Shown here: in pieces, positions 36,819-49,100 of the stretch
Position numbering within the stretch: the first letter of the stretch is position 1
How the letters are laid out: the number at the start of each line of letters is the position of its first letter
Assembly (NCBI RefSeq): GCF_910592395.1
Contig: NC_088314.1
Location: 6,696,001 to 6,760,000 of the forward strand
Length of the DNA: 64,000 bases
Source of the DNA: Lineus longissimus
Lineage: Eukaryota; Nemertea; Pilidiophora; Heteronemertea; Lineidae
Reading direction: 5' to 3'
Made by a program: the position numbers and the translations under genes
The notes under the pieces: generated by a model
Seen by the model: the letters and a program-made list of their open reading frames with translations, nothing else
The model's database searches: none
What the model was told of the DNA's origin: nothing

Positions 36819-39800
36819 TATCTGGGTTGAAGTGCGGCAAGGAACCTTGTCATCCCTCCTCTTTAAGCCAAACTCAAGGATCTTCAGCTTATTTCAGACG
36901 ACACCTCCACAGATGGCAACCCCAATGTGCCCAAACGACATATAACTTATTCAAAGTAAATAATCCTAACAGCCTTTAGTCGGATGCAAAAATGAATGTT
37001 ACGGTGGCCTGCTCTCTGATTTCGGTACATGTATATCATTTACGAATTCTCAGTGAGAAACAAATATCAAAACAGTTTGCAGCTGCATGTCTAATCCATT
37101 TAGAATGTCGTCTGCTGTGTGGTGTGCGTACCGACCGAGCTGGGCGCTGCTTCGCTCGAGCTGTTGCCGCAGCTCGATACCGAGCCATCAATGAGGGACT
37201 ATAGTCGCTGCATCCGAGCAGACACCTTCCACCAGCGGACCCAATCGCCGGCGAGGCGATCGCAGATAGCGATCCAATTATTGGCGATTAAGCAGATGCT
37301 TACGCGACATTTGTTGGATGCTTGAACCGCTTCGTAGGTCACGGCGAGGGACCGAAAGTTGTTACTGCTACATTTGGAAGGACGGGAAAATTCTAGACTA
37401 TACTGTAAACCACCAACATTTTTTCTTTTTGATTCTTTTTGATTTTTCGGTTCAAAATTTTCGTGAAAAATAACATGTTTACGATTTTCATTTTTGCGCC
37501 GATTACGAAAATTCTTTCGGTTTTCCCCTCAAGAAATATCTCTCGACGTTTTTTATTTTCATGAATGTCGATTATTCGCAAAGTCTGCGAGAAACTCGAC
37601 GCTCGTGGTGATTTGACGGTTTCCGTATGCAGTGTTGACTGGTTCCTCTCTGTAGGCTGTTGAAAATACTTTTCTCTTCAGTAAGTCATCAAGCCACATG
37701 TTGTCTCCGACGTCTGGGTTTTTCAAGAGCGACGTAGCCGGCGTATATAGGCGGCCCATTTGTAAACGTGACCAATTTGACGCAAAGTCAATGATCGTAA
37801 ATACCCAATGGTCTAATAACCACCGACAACGGGTCGTTTATCTCCGTCAATGTGATCACCGGCAAACTCATTGGAACTGTATCACGCGGGACTTGGTTGC
37901 TGTCTGTAAGCAATATCCAATTACCAGAATGAATACAGAGATTCGTCTTCTTCGTCATCTTCTTCTTCTTCAGTAGTTCAATCAGCGTCGAGTTCTTTCA
38001 TATTCCCCGGAGCTTGCATATGGCTGTCTGGTCCACATCGTCTGGCCAAATTTGGTTTCTCCGGGTACCAAAGAGTGTTTGCAGACGACCGCGCCAGGAT
38101 ACAGCGGCGAACTGTGACTCCCATACCGACCGCGCGGTCTAAGATCCATGCAAGGGTGGTCATGGATTCTGGCTGGTCAGTTTTGGCGACTGCTGAAGGT
38201 TTTTCTTATCAGCAGCAACATATGATGAGATATACATATATGAGATGTCCACTTGAGAAATCAGGACCAGACTTAGTTCCAGAGTCTATGTCTGTTTGGT
38301 CTCGGCGGACAAGAACTGTTGTCTTTCAAGGCTGCAGGTAATGCCAATTACCCATGGCATCATGACGTCAAAGATCCGACCAAAGACATCAGACTCATCC
38401 TGGAGATCATCCTTCAAGGATGTTGCAGTAGTCGTGCCTTCCAGCGGACTCAATAACAATGATGCCTGACCATTATAACTCTCGTTCGTCTTAATTAAGC
38501 ATGGCTGTGGCTGAAATAGTGTCTTGTGCATATTCTTCAATGAAATCAGCGATTCACCCGAGGACCATTAGGTCACAGAAAAGACTGGTCTTCCCAGACG
38601 CCACGGACTAGTTACATTCGGATGGCGCCTGGTGGTAGATCAATATGATGACGATGACGATAACGATGATGAGCTGGGAGGATCTACGATTATTTCAAAG
38701 GATTAGTTTAAAGCTGTTTTTTAATGCAAAATCAGCTTCAACGACCTTGTAACGATTTGATATAAAAAAACGCGGTCGCAAAGATAATTGGCAAATATTC
38801 CTTTAAGGATGCGGATTGAGGACTCTCATCAGCTCCAGCATATCGTCTGCTACACTGTTATTTCCTTATTTTTTGAAAGTATAAAAGCTAAACAAGCTGA
38901 TCTCATTTAATGCAACTGCACCAATCTATCATAAAATGTAATTTAAGAGAAAAATAAACGAGTTTAAATTATCTTTGGATTAATCCCTGAATTTTACATT
39001 GGTCTTTTTTTACTTTTGGGTGATAGATCGCAAGGCCAATCCATTTTAGCACTGAAACGTTTAACTCGATCAACTGGCAGATGGCTTGTTGATATAGTGT
39101 TCTTTTCCTGCAATAAAAATTTCCGTCCAAAGTCTCCTGAGATGGGCTGTTGAAATGATCTCCCGTACATTGTGTTTAGCTTGGTGGGCGGCCGCGTACG
39201 TACACTGTATATGCGCATCGTACAATGAAGTTGAAATCTGTGTCGCTTTTCGGCGGGAGAATGGAATTCGTCCGTCTGCCGTCTAACAAAAGGGAGTTTC
39301 CGCATCGCTTACGATTACGATTTCAAAGTCGTAATCGTAATACTCTCAAAACCGGCATGAACCAGAAATTTAGTTTCCGTATTCACACCAACGACTTGGT
39401 GTACTGTAGTATAGGCCCTATACTCTGCTCTCATGCTCTGGGTGCACTTTTCTCGGCGCTAAAACATGATCAAAATCGCCGTTGATCACATTAGATGCAG
39501 TTCCTATGTTTGACAAATATGTTCTAAAGTATTCTTCAATGAATATTTCACCTTGAATTTGATATGTAGCGTGGAAAATAGGCTTTTCGCTAATCCATGT
39601 AATCGTTTTTCGACTTACGAAGATCAGCCGGAATCCTCGTAAGAACGAGACGAAAGTACCATCGACGATTTCGCTGGGGATGACGTAGCACCAAAAATCG
39701 ATGACGTCAAACACAAATCGTAATCGTAAACGTAATCGTAAGCGATGCGGAAACTCGCTAGTGTAGCAACAACCTCATTTTCCTTTTCTGCTGACCAGCA

Positions 39801-39924
39801 AGAAACCCCAATATAACCTCGAAATCACTTTCTAAATCCATACCGGTGACTCCTTTTCAGTGTTACTCCTCTAACCGAAAACAAAGGACCCTAAAAAGTT
39901 TTTGAAGCAATATATCGGACAATA
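36819..39924. other. space between the two receptor genes
   Basis: Probably holds the promoter and 5' untranslated exons of the H1-like receptor. A GC- and CpG-richer stretch lies at about 37120-37270. Open frames at 37119-38341 on both strands show no family features or splice partners. A CTT/ATC simple repeat is at 37947-37975 and a GATGAC-type run at 38646-38672. A transposon with inverted ends begins at 39292. Confidence 0.5.
39292..39757. mobile_element. MITE-like element with 26-base perfect terminal inverted repeats
   Basis: GAGTTTCCGCATCGCTTACG plus ATTACG at 39294-39319 recurs as an exact reverse complement ending at 39755. Further CGTAATCG units lie inside both ends. The 460 bp interior has no transposase-like frame. 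Flanking target duplications are not clear. Confidence 0.8.
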
Positions 39925-40956
39925 TCAAATTCTACATGCGTGTATAGTTTCGGTTTTATCTTTTACGTTTGATGACGACATTTTCAGTAGAATTAGCAAC
40001 TCTTTTCTGTATCGCTTACAAGCTAAAACGTACATGTACGAGTTGACAGCATAGTTGGACATGTTAACGGCAATACCAAAGTTCAAGGTCAACCTCTGCC
40101 ACTGCCGAACGCGTTGAGTTGGCCGAGTTTGCCAGGCATTCCAAAACTCTGTTTGTATCCGAATGGGAAGGGAAAATAGGATAAAAGCAGATGTCACGAT
40201 CATAATTGTTCGCGTTATGGCTCCTTCTTTAGAAGACGTCTTGGTTGTGGTGTTGAGATTAGCACAAGATGTTTTGCTTCTCCGTACGGCCCAGATGATT
40301 CCGCCATTTAATGGCAACAGAGCCAAAATTGGTACATAAAAACTCTGAACATTAACCATAGCGGTAAAAAGGAGTACATACCTTCCGTCAAAATTGTACG
40401 GGCAAATCCAAAACTTGTATTTTTCAAAGCTCGGTTTTCGAAGTGCATTGACGCCGCCGTAAACTAACGAAATCACTAAGACTATGGCTGTAGCAATGCG
40501 CGCTTTCTTCAGAGAGCATACTATGATCGCTTTAAGAGGCCACGTAAGCGCAATGAATCGATCAACGTTCATTGCCACAAGTAACAACGGTGACAAACCC
40601 CTGGAAAAGTACGTGACTACAAAATAGACGATACAGTAAGTTCCTCTCACGCTTTCATTAGCGAATAGCCTTGGCAAGATGGACATGACATAGCGCAAAC
40701 TCTTAGCAATCAAAAATAGGGTGTCAAAAATCGCCAAACAGCGCATATAAAAGCAAGTTGTTGAGTATCTGTATTTACCGTTGTTCATGAGAGCGTAGCT
40801 GAAACTGTTACCAATGATACCAGCAACGATTAAAAGTGGCGGAAGAATGAATTCAAATGTGTAAATGACTGTCTCTAGAGTGTTCTCTCCAACCAACGAC
40901 GGCGCCTCATTCGTTATCTGCGCGGGAGTGCTTGTGGTCGTGGCTGAACGCCCCAT
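39925..40956 (-). CDS. class A orphan GPCR, peptide-receptor type, intronless
   Basis: 343 residues in one exon with seven hydrophobic helices. TM1 contains GNSFSYAL and TM2 CLAIFDTLFLI. TM3 ends VAMNVDRFIAL, a DRF form of the DRY motif. TM5 has Pro in FYVPILALLP. TM6 reads FILFSLPIR without the usual Cys-Trp. TM7 ends NSYMY in place of NPxxY, followed by the amphipathic CKRYRKELLILL. The Cys pair joining TM3 and loop 2 is present (TYC and WIC). This style is common among lineage-expanded neuropeptide-type receptors of invertebrates. The ligand is unknown. The first ATG gives a Thr-rich extracellular start and no signal peptide. Confidence 0.9.
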   Translation of the reverse strand: MGRSATTTSTPAQITNEAPSLVGENTLETVIYTFEFILPPLLIVAGIIGNSFSYALMNNGKYRYSTTCFYMRCLAIFDTLFLIAKSLRYVMSILPRLFANESVRGTYCIVYFVVTYFSRGLSPLLLVAMNVDRFIALTWPLKAIIVCSLKKARIATAIVLVISLVYGGVNALRKPSFEKYKFWICPYNFDGRYVLLFTAMVNVQSFYVPILALLPLNGGIIWAVRRSKTSCANLNTTTKTSSKEGAITRTIMIVTSAFILFSLPIRIQTEFWNAWQTRPTQRVRQWQRLTLNFGIAVNMSNYAVNSYMYVLACKRYRKELLILLKMSSSNVKDKTETIHACRI

Positions 40957-43083
40957 CTTAAAGCCGGAAAGACGCCAGGGAACTCATTCGAAGTGCAAAA
41001 ACTGACTTCGAAATTCAAAACTTGATTTCGAAATTTAAAAGTCGAAATCGTAATTCCGAACTCGAATTAAAAGGTTAAAACCTAACCTTTGACCCAAAAT
41101 TCGATATTCAAACTTGGAATTCTGTCGGCTATCTTCACCTTGGCAAAGTTTGCTGTCTCATCAAGTTGCTCGCATTCAACGCTGCATGACCAGATGACTC
41201 GGCTTCGCTGCCTCATATTCGTGGTCAACAAGATCAGTTTGATGTCCAGGATTATGACACAGGAAGATGAGGTTGAAATCCATAGTGGCGTTAACGTGTT
41301 TGTGTGTGTCGTACACGTGCGGGAATAAGTCTCACGACGAAACAAACGTTTAGGTCCAATGAATTTACACGTTGTGCAGTGACCGCCGATGGGACATCAT
41401 CTTATCAGCAATAAACACATCAATTTTATAATTCGTGATATCCTTCCTATCCCATCGATGTGGTTCAGTTCAATATAGTTCTATTCTGTTATATCTTGTT
41501 GACTGCCTGTACTATATATACTACAGCAAGTAATCTGAGCGGTGGTAGTTTGCGACAGACATATTGATATAATACATGTCCAGTCTTGCTCAGCTGACAC
41601 TCGGTATTGCTTTAGAGTTGTGATAATTTTGTTTCCATCCTTTATATATGTTCCTACATGAGTATCTAAATCGGAAATAAAAGAAGTGTAAAGCATCATT
41701 CGATTTGAAATTATATCCGTATTACCAAGAATAAATAAAGGCTAGTCTCTATGAATTCTTGGTATTACTGGAATAACTACATGATTTCCCTCTGTACGTC
41801 GCGCCTGGTCGCTTTTGGGCGACCTCCGTTTTTTTCCCGTCTGCTGTCGTTCACTCTTAAGTTATAAAGAATCATCATGAAACCAAAAATTAAGCATCGC
41901 CTTGCAGTGTTTGGTCAAGCAGAACCTGGCGAACAGCTACGGATGAGTTTGAGATGGTCCTGTGCTACAGATAGGAGTTTGCGTAGGCTTTGACCTTTAT
42001 ATTTAGGCAAGTAGGGACGTACTCGGGGCAGGAGCGAGGGGTCGAACTGATTGGTTATTTCATGTGACGGTACAAGTCCTCCTCGTTCAAGCATGAATAG
42101 TTTCGCTGCGCTCAGATTGGAGAGACACCTGCCGAGACTTCGCGTAACTCAATTATTTTGTTCTCCATTGGTCTTCCATCGCGATGGCTCCCTTTAAATG
42201 AATAGACTAATGGCCATGGTGACCATCCCAATTATGTTAGGACATGAACCAATACATATAATTGTCATATTACATCACAGTTAACGTTAAATATCGATAC
42301 AGAACATTCAGCATGAATTGTCTCATAACACATGTGTATGGTAACGGATTGACCCGAAAAATTGAAACAAAATTTGTTTCAATTTTTCATTTAATGATTT
42401 CCGATTTCGATTACCTTCAAGCAATCGCAGCTTATTGCATTGTATGTTTAATTAATCGTCTTTGGTTGATGACAGCACGCGTTCGTCATCACAACCAACA
42501 ATCAAGCAACAACGATGAATATTATTCCCACCAATGAGGACCAAAAGCGTTATCATTTCGATTCGATACGAATTCTGATTGATTTGCGCATTTTGTATTA
42601 TCAGGGGAGAAAGTTCAGAATACAGTTCACCAGAAGAGGCAGGCGGATAATAATGCTAGTAGGCCTATAGTTACGATTTTAATGAGGATTTTGTCAGGAA
42701 GTAATTCGATAGATTTGATTTTGACTTCGTTTCTGTACGGACGCAACTCCGCGAGTGTCCGTCGTACAACTTCCATGAATTGATAACGTAAAACATGGGG
42801 TGTAAGCCACGGATAGAATACCCTTGGCGGTTCAGGAGCATGTATGTGGTAATGACCGAATCCCTAACTCCGATAGTATAGCAGATTGGACAAGGAGAAT
42901 TAAAACACGATTTTGAATTCGACAATATATCTTTGATTAATTAATTAAGACGACTTTGGATAAATACGAGGAAAGCGGAGGAAAGTTTTGGAGAAAGATA
43001 TTGATGTCCAACAGCGGTGTCCTAGTTACAACATTTAGTATGTGCCACAATTGAGCAAGTTAAAAGTCCATTCGAGCATGAAA
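40957..43083. other. intergenic space between divergent genes
   Basis: Lies between the starts of the orphan receptor (-) and the PAN/WSC/lectin gene (+). About 40998-41048 has a 20-base imperfect repeat containing TTCGAAAT. No coding exon is supported. Promoters of both genes are expected here but no clear element was seen. Confidence 0.5.
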
Positions 43084-43131
43084 ATGGAGGCGACGAGTCA
43101 AAATTCGATTATGCTATTGTGCTGCTTCTTG
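43084..43131 (+). CDS. first coding exon, signal peptide start
   Basis: ATG with 16 codons, MEATSQNSIMLLCCFL, then a strong donor ttg|gtaagt, phase 0. With the next exon it makes a signal-peptide-like hydrophobic core. Confidence 0.65.
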
Positions 43132-46100
43132 GTAAGTAATCTTTCTGTTCTCCGTTGTGTCGTAATAGAGAGGGGGTGATCCACAGACTCCAGACAAATC
43201 CCGTCACCATCGGCGTTCCCGACACTAATTCTTTGGGGACTCAGCCGGATGTCGGTAAGGAAGTTTGAAGGGAACTGTCGGAGATTTGATTCTTATCTGT
43301 ACTTAATCATACTTAATGGCATTTAAGAATGAAGTGTAAGGAAAAGAAATTTTCAGGAGAAATTTAATTCCTTATCGTATATATTTGGCCCTGGGAGGCT
43401 GTTCTCTAGAAAACAAAGAACAGGTTCCCACCCTTGAAATGGGGGTATCTATAGCCAACCCTTGAGGTCCCAAGGACACTGGGACTTACATGTACTCTTC
43501 TCACTGAGAACGTTAAAACAGCTCTTGAAACTATGAAGAATTCATTATGTGTGTAAGCCACAAAATACAGTTCTGGCTCTTTTCAACATTTCAGGTTCTG
43601 GGAACACCAACTGAAGGCACCATGTCAGGTAAGCAACTTGGCCACTTCAGGGAAGGTCTTGGAGATGGCACTCCTTGGGGAGAGGGCATTCCTTTGGGAG
43701 GGGACTGGGGTCTAGGAAAGCTTCCACTGGACATGTACTTTAGTGCCAGGTGTGAAGGAATGAGGGGGGATTCCACATTTTGATGGATGGCTCTGACCAC
43801 AACATGAGAAAAACAACATTCATTCCGTAATAAAAATCTTTATCATAAACTTATATATTCCATGCTACATATATACAGGACACCCTACATTTCCTTTGCT
43901 AAACACCTTCAGTAAATATACCCCAGCTATCTAGATAGGAATAGGTCTGGAATGTAGCTAATATTCATGTTAGTGGGCATACTCAAATGACATTATATCA
44001 CATGTTAGATCATGTATCTTTGTAGATTTGATAGGTAGCGCTACTCCATGAAGCCTTCACGAAATAATATACTGTACCACTGTGAAATGTTTGCAAAGCT
44101 AAAGTTGGTGAAATTGGTCACTGCATTTACTGCCAAAATCGAATGTTTAATGCATAGCAGTTGAAATTTTCTCATGAATCTGATATATGATTAGCATAAA
44201 CTACAGTAGCACCTCTCTATTAAGGACACCCTCGGGACTGGCAAATGCTGTCCTTAATAGAGAGGTGCCCTGATTAGAAAGGTCAAATTAAATGGAAAGG
44301 ACCAATTTGGGAACAAAACTGGTGTCCTTAATAGAGAGGTGTCTGCTAAGGGAGGTTCCACTGTAGTTTTCGTTGTGTTAGATCTTCTGAATAAATAAAC
44401 ATTTACATCATAATATTAAGCTACAGAATGATTCTAATAAGATAAAAAATCGATAAATTAAAAGCTATGTTACACTACTAATGAGCACTACTTCTATTTT
44501 ATTAATAGAGGTTTAGAGTTGTAAATCCGACCTCAACTTCAGGTCACTTGGTCACATAGCTTAAGTGGGTAAACTATGCAGGTAAATAACTCTATACCTC
44601 TCTACAAACTCGGGAACTATTCAGCATCTATCCTATAGATATAGTTAGCAACTAACTAACTCTCACATTTAAAACATAAATGGATCAAATAAGGCAGATG
44701 GACCATTGATTAACCATTCATCAATTTTTCTTCCAATTTCTGAAAATGATAATTCAGACCAATGACAACCAACACATAACCTGAAGTAGCATTTTCAGAA
44801 CAATTTGATTGTGTTCGGCGGGCATTATGGAAAGCTTGCAACACGCCCTTCAACCCTGTCGAGGTCAAGAAGGGCATCTACAAATACAATATTTTGATTT
44901 TGACAAAAGGACTTGATTTGTGTGATGAAAACCTGATGGAGGACACTTACCAAATACAAGATGACCATGCAAATTTATGAAAACATGATCTTTAGGAAAA
45001 TCTAAAACTATTTCCACAGTATAAGTAATGTTATCCTTATGACAAGAAAATAACACCAGACCTATAATACATGGAGTGTAGATTGTCCAATTTATTATGA
45101 CTTGTAAAAATTGACTTTGTTTTTATCAAAAAGTCTAGAATCTTCATTAAATACATGTATCTGTGGTTCTCGTTTTTCCATAAACTTAGCACCTTTTCTT
45201 GACACTAGGGAGCATTAGCATTCATCCGTCTCAACCTGGGATTCCGGGTATGTCGTTGTTGCGTTTAGGCGCGACATTTCGTCCATCTGTTCCTGTTGTT
45301 TGTTGTCGAGAGTTTCGAGTCGTTGACGTACGACTTGGAGGTCACGTTGGTGTTGTTTTTCCTGTAAAGACCATGTAATTACACAGTTGCCGTGGTTTCC
45401 AGTAATAAATGCAACCAGTATATGATAATATCCGGAGTTAAATACAAAGACCTACCAAAAAAGGAGGTCTGAGGTCTGTTTCACCAAAGCCGGTGCAGCC
45501 AAATCGAGGCCTAATGCATTTTACATTAAAAACACTGCTGAATTGTAACCAAGGTGTTTTGAATGTACAATTGAAGGCATGTATTTTTGTAATGTAAGTT
45601 TAATCAATTTTGTTCTTCAAGACAGCATTTCATGTGTAATAGCTAGAACTGGTATGTCTATGTCTCTCATGACAATATTGAAGAGATTAATCAATCAAAT
45701 TTTAATATCCTGAAACTAATGGAAATAAAATCATTTTGTTTAATCACAAATACACCAACTAAGTGGATGCTTAGTCGGCTGATGGATCGAAATCCATACT
45801 AAGTTAAATCAATAATTAAACGAGTCTGATGGAGGGAAGCCAGTAGACACCTGCGAATATAAGAAACGGTCACACTGTGCAGTGCCACATAGAACCTGCT
45901 CATGATTTTTTATCAGTCAGTGATGGGCACTTGAATGTGACTGATGAAAGCTTTCACCTAATAATATGCGATAGGCCTCATGTGGAAATACTTCCTTAAT
46001 GCAGATGTATCGAGTGGTTATACCTCAATGTTTTGATGCACTTTGCACAAAGGCTATCATCCAGTATCTTGAACATTGCCCGTGATGAAGTAAAACTCTC

Positions 46101-49100
46101 ATTATTGGAAATGCCTGAGAAACTATTTGCCCTGACCCGTGGTGAAGTAAACCTCTCATTATTGGAAATACCCAAGAAACTATTTGCCTTGACCCGTGAA
46201 GTATTGCACACTTAATGGGATTCCAGCTTTGGTAAATATTGTACGAATGTGGTTATTGGCAGGTATGCAATATTGTGACCTGTTTCAGGTGACAAGGTTG
46301 GAAATTAAAGAGTTGGAAAACGCCATGTCTAATCATAGAATGACCACGGCCCAACTTACAGGTATCAAAGACCTATACATCGACTATCATCATCACATCA
46401 TTACCTGCGTCGTAACCCTGTTGGATTTTGCCAGAGGTATGGAGTCCACTATATACTTGCTCTGGCATAGACACTCAGGTACAAGGGAGCTTTTAGTCCC
46501 ATCCCACAGACCCTCATATATTTCATACGTTGTACGAGTTGTGAAGAGCCAGGAATTTTAGTTCCTTGAAAGCCATTCGGCTACAGGTGGGACAGGGATT
46601 ATTAACATGGCAGATATGTGAAAAGCAAAGTCAAAAAGTAATGCTATATGCGTTAAAGGGAGAGTGGCAGGAGGAACCAGTAGGTCATAACAAGTTGCAC
46701 AAAGTCGCCAATAGGGGGATCTCTCTCACAATACGTTGAAACTATTCACAAACAGTAGTTTGCGCTACACAGCCCAAAAACAAGTACAATTGAACGATCC
46801 CTTACCTGTTCTTCGAAATCGTTTGATATTGGCATCAATAGTTCTGATTGGCCGATGAGGACATCCTTGTAATTCGTTCCCATCATCATGATGTTACGGA
46901 ACTCGGTATGGCGACGGGTCAGGTCCTTCAGCTGACGGCGTACCTTACTGTAAGCATCTGATGAGACGGAATTTCTGAAATTGCCAAATTAGTTGTGAAA
47001 CAAAAACATTTTGACATTAACCTTGGTGTTTGATGTTGGTTAGTTTTGGGATAAGCCATCGTTAACTTCTCGTCTGGAGCGTGTCATAGAGGCAAGGGCA
47101 ACAGTGTAAATAGAGTCTCATTACCCAGGTGTCTGGTCATTCATAGCCAACAAAACCTAGCCAAAGATGATATAATATTTGCTTTCACTCTAATAATACA
47201 TCAACCAAGCAAAAAAAATGTGTATAATTATAATATTGTATAATTTGTGCTACATTGTTCATGCAAGTTGTGATGATACATGTATACTGAGTAAATACTA
47301 AATGTGAAGTGAGTGTAGTCTCCTCCCTTGAGTTTGATGTCCTACGTGTGAGTGTAACTTTCCCTGATTCACATCCGTCACATTTATTTAAATTTTATGT
47401 TTTCCAAAAAAAATATTTTAAGAAATATTAGAACACATGCAAAATAACTCAAAATCAGTATAAGCTTGTTTTGTTATGTGACGATGTGTACAAAAGGTGA
47501 ACGGTTGTGATTATTTACGTTTTGATAAAAAAACACACCCATAAGTTTGTTTATTAGTTCAAACCAACCTTACATGCCTCATGACCAGAGTACTCGTGGC
47601 CTTATATGCTCCACTCACAACGTAATAACTGTCAATGTGGAAATGATTACACAGTGGGCAAAGGTATCGGACTGATTTACGATGCCCCTCAAAATGCACT
47701 ATTCTTATTAATTGTTTGTGTTGAATTTTCCTCTCAAGGTAAACACCAATTTTTAAAAGGCAAATCGATACCTTTATTCACCGTGGATTGCAGTGAGGAG
47801 AAATCCCGTCCACATGGTTATAAGCAGCAGAAATAAGTTGATCATACAACTGTCAGTTAGAATCACGTCAGAGAAAATCTTGTAAAGTACATGAAAACCT
47901 TTGGCAATGTGAAGCAGTACAATTTAGGTCTCGTCTTGGAAGTTAGGAGGAAAAGCAAGGAAATCACATGATACAACCAGTCCAGGCATGTCTGACTTAC
48001 CCTTTCTCTTCAGCGGAAGTGGTCAGTCTGCCACGATGAAAGTAGCACACATGAAGGAATGCCTATTACAATACATATCCCATATACAGGAATCCTACTT
48101 AACTCCCCTCATGAACTAAAAATCCCTCATTTCGAGAACCCACGACCCAGGTCTGGGATCTTCAAAGCTTTGCTGACTTTGTGAATTGCACAGATAAGGG
48201 AGGCATTTTAAAGCAAACACAATGCAGGTGGTCCTCGCTTTCTTCTTAAGCTGGTCTGAGACATAGTTTCAAATGCAGAAACTTACTTGAGGGCTCCTTT
48301 CTCCAGTGACAACTTCTCACACTTTGCCTTCAACAGCTCGCACTTGTCCTTCAAGGCGCGGGCATATTTTTGATACCGTCGCTTCCTCTGCAATTATAAA
48401 GAGATTTTTAAAATGCTTCGTTTGTTAGTTTTTTATTCGGAATTCGCCTCACAGCGGCTACCATGAAGAACCGCCCTACTGGCATCATGACTTGTGATAC
48501 AAGACTCTTCATTCCAAGGTCGAACAATTTAAACACACACCTTTTTGTGCACGACTGTTGCCTGATTAAGCTTCTTGTTCGTGGCCGCAAGCTGTTCATC
48601 CAATTCTGCTAGTCGTCCGTGCAACTGGGTTTTCTCATCTATCCACATCGCCCGATGTTGAGCAAGAAGTTTTTCACATCCCTCCTTATCGCGATTCAAA
48701 TCCCCGTGTGTTCTCTTTAGTTCGTTGTCGAGCATATCATTTTGGCTTCGCAGGTGCGAGTTCTCCTCCAAGATTTCTCGTTCGCTTGTGACAAATGCTG
48801 TGAGTTCGTTTTCAATGCGATGGATTCTTGCTTTCAGGTCGGAATTTTCTGAGCGCTCTTGCTCTAGTTGGTTTAGGACTGATTGGTGTTGTTGGAACTT
48901 TGTCCTGAAATACATTGTATATCGAATGATTTTGATTTAATTGGGATGTTGTTTGAGGTAGCTGAGATATCATTTGAGTCCAAAGGTCTTGAACGTGGTT
49001 TGCAAGAAACTAATGTTCGTCAACTAAAACCTGGAAGAGCCCAAAGCCTATACATCAACTCAAAGGGTTCAAAACTATCATTGACTAATACTTAAAAGAA

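Noticed and set aside
37119-38341. Several short frames on both strands upstream of the H1-like receptor
   Set aside because: No motif, no phase-matched junctions; possibly untranslated sequence or repeat debris.
43547-43783. 78-codon frame with GLGDGTPWGEGIPLGG text
   Set aside because: Read-through of the mini-exon into its intron; a clear donor at 43629 cuts it.
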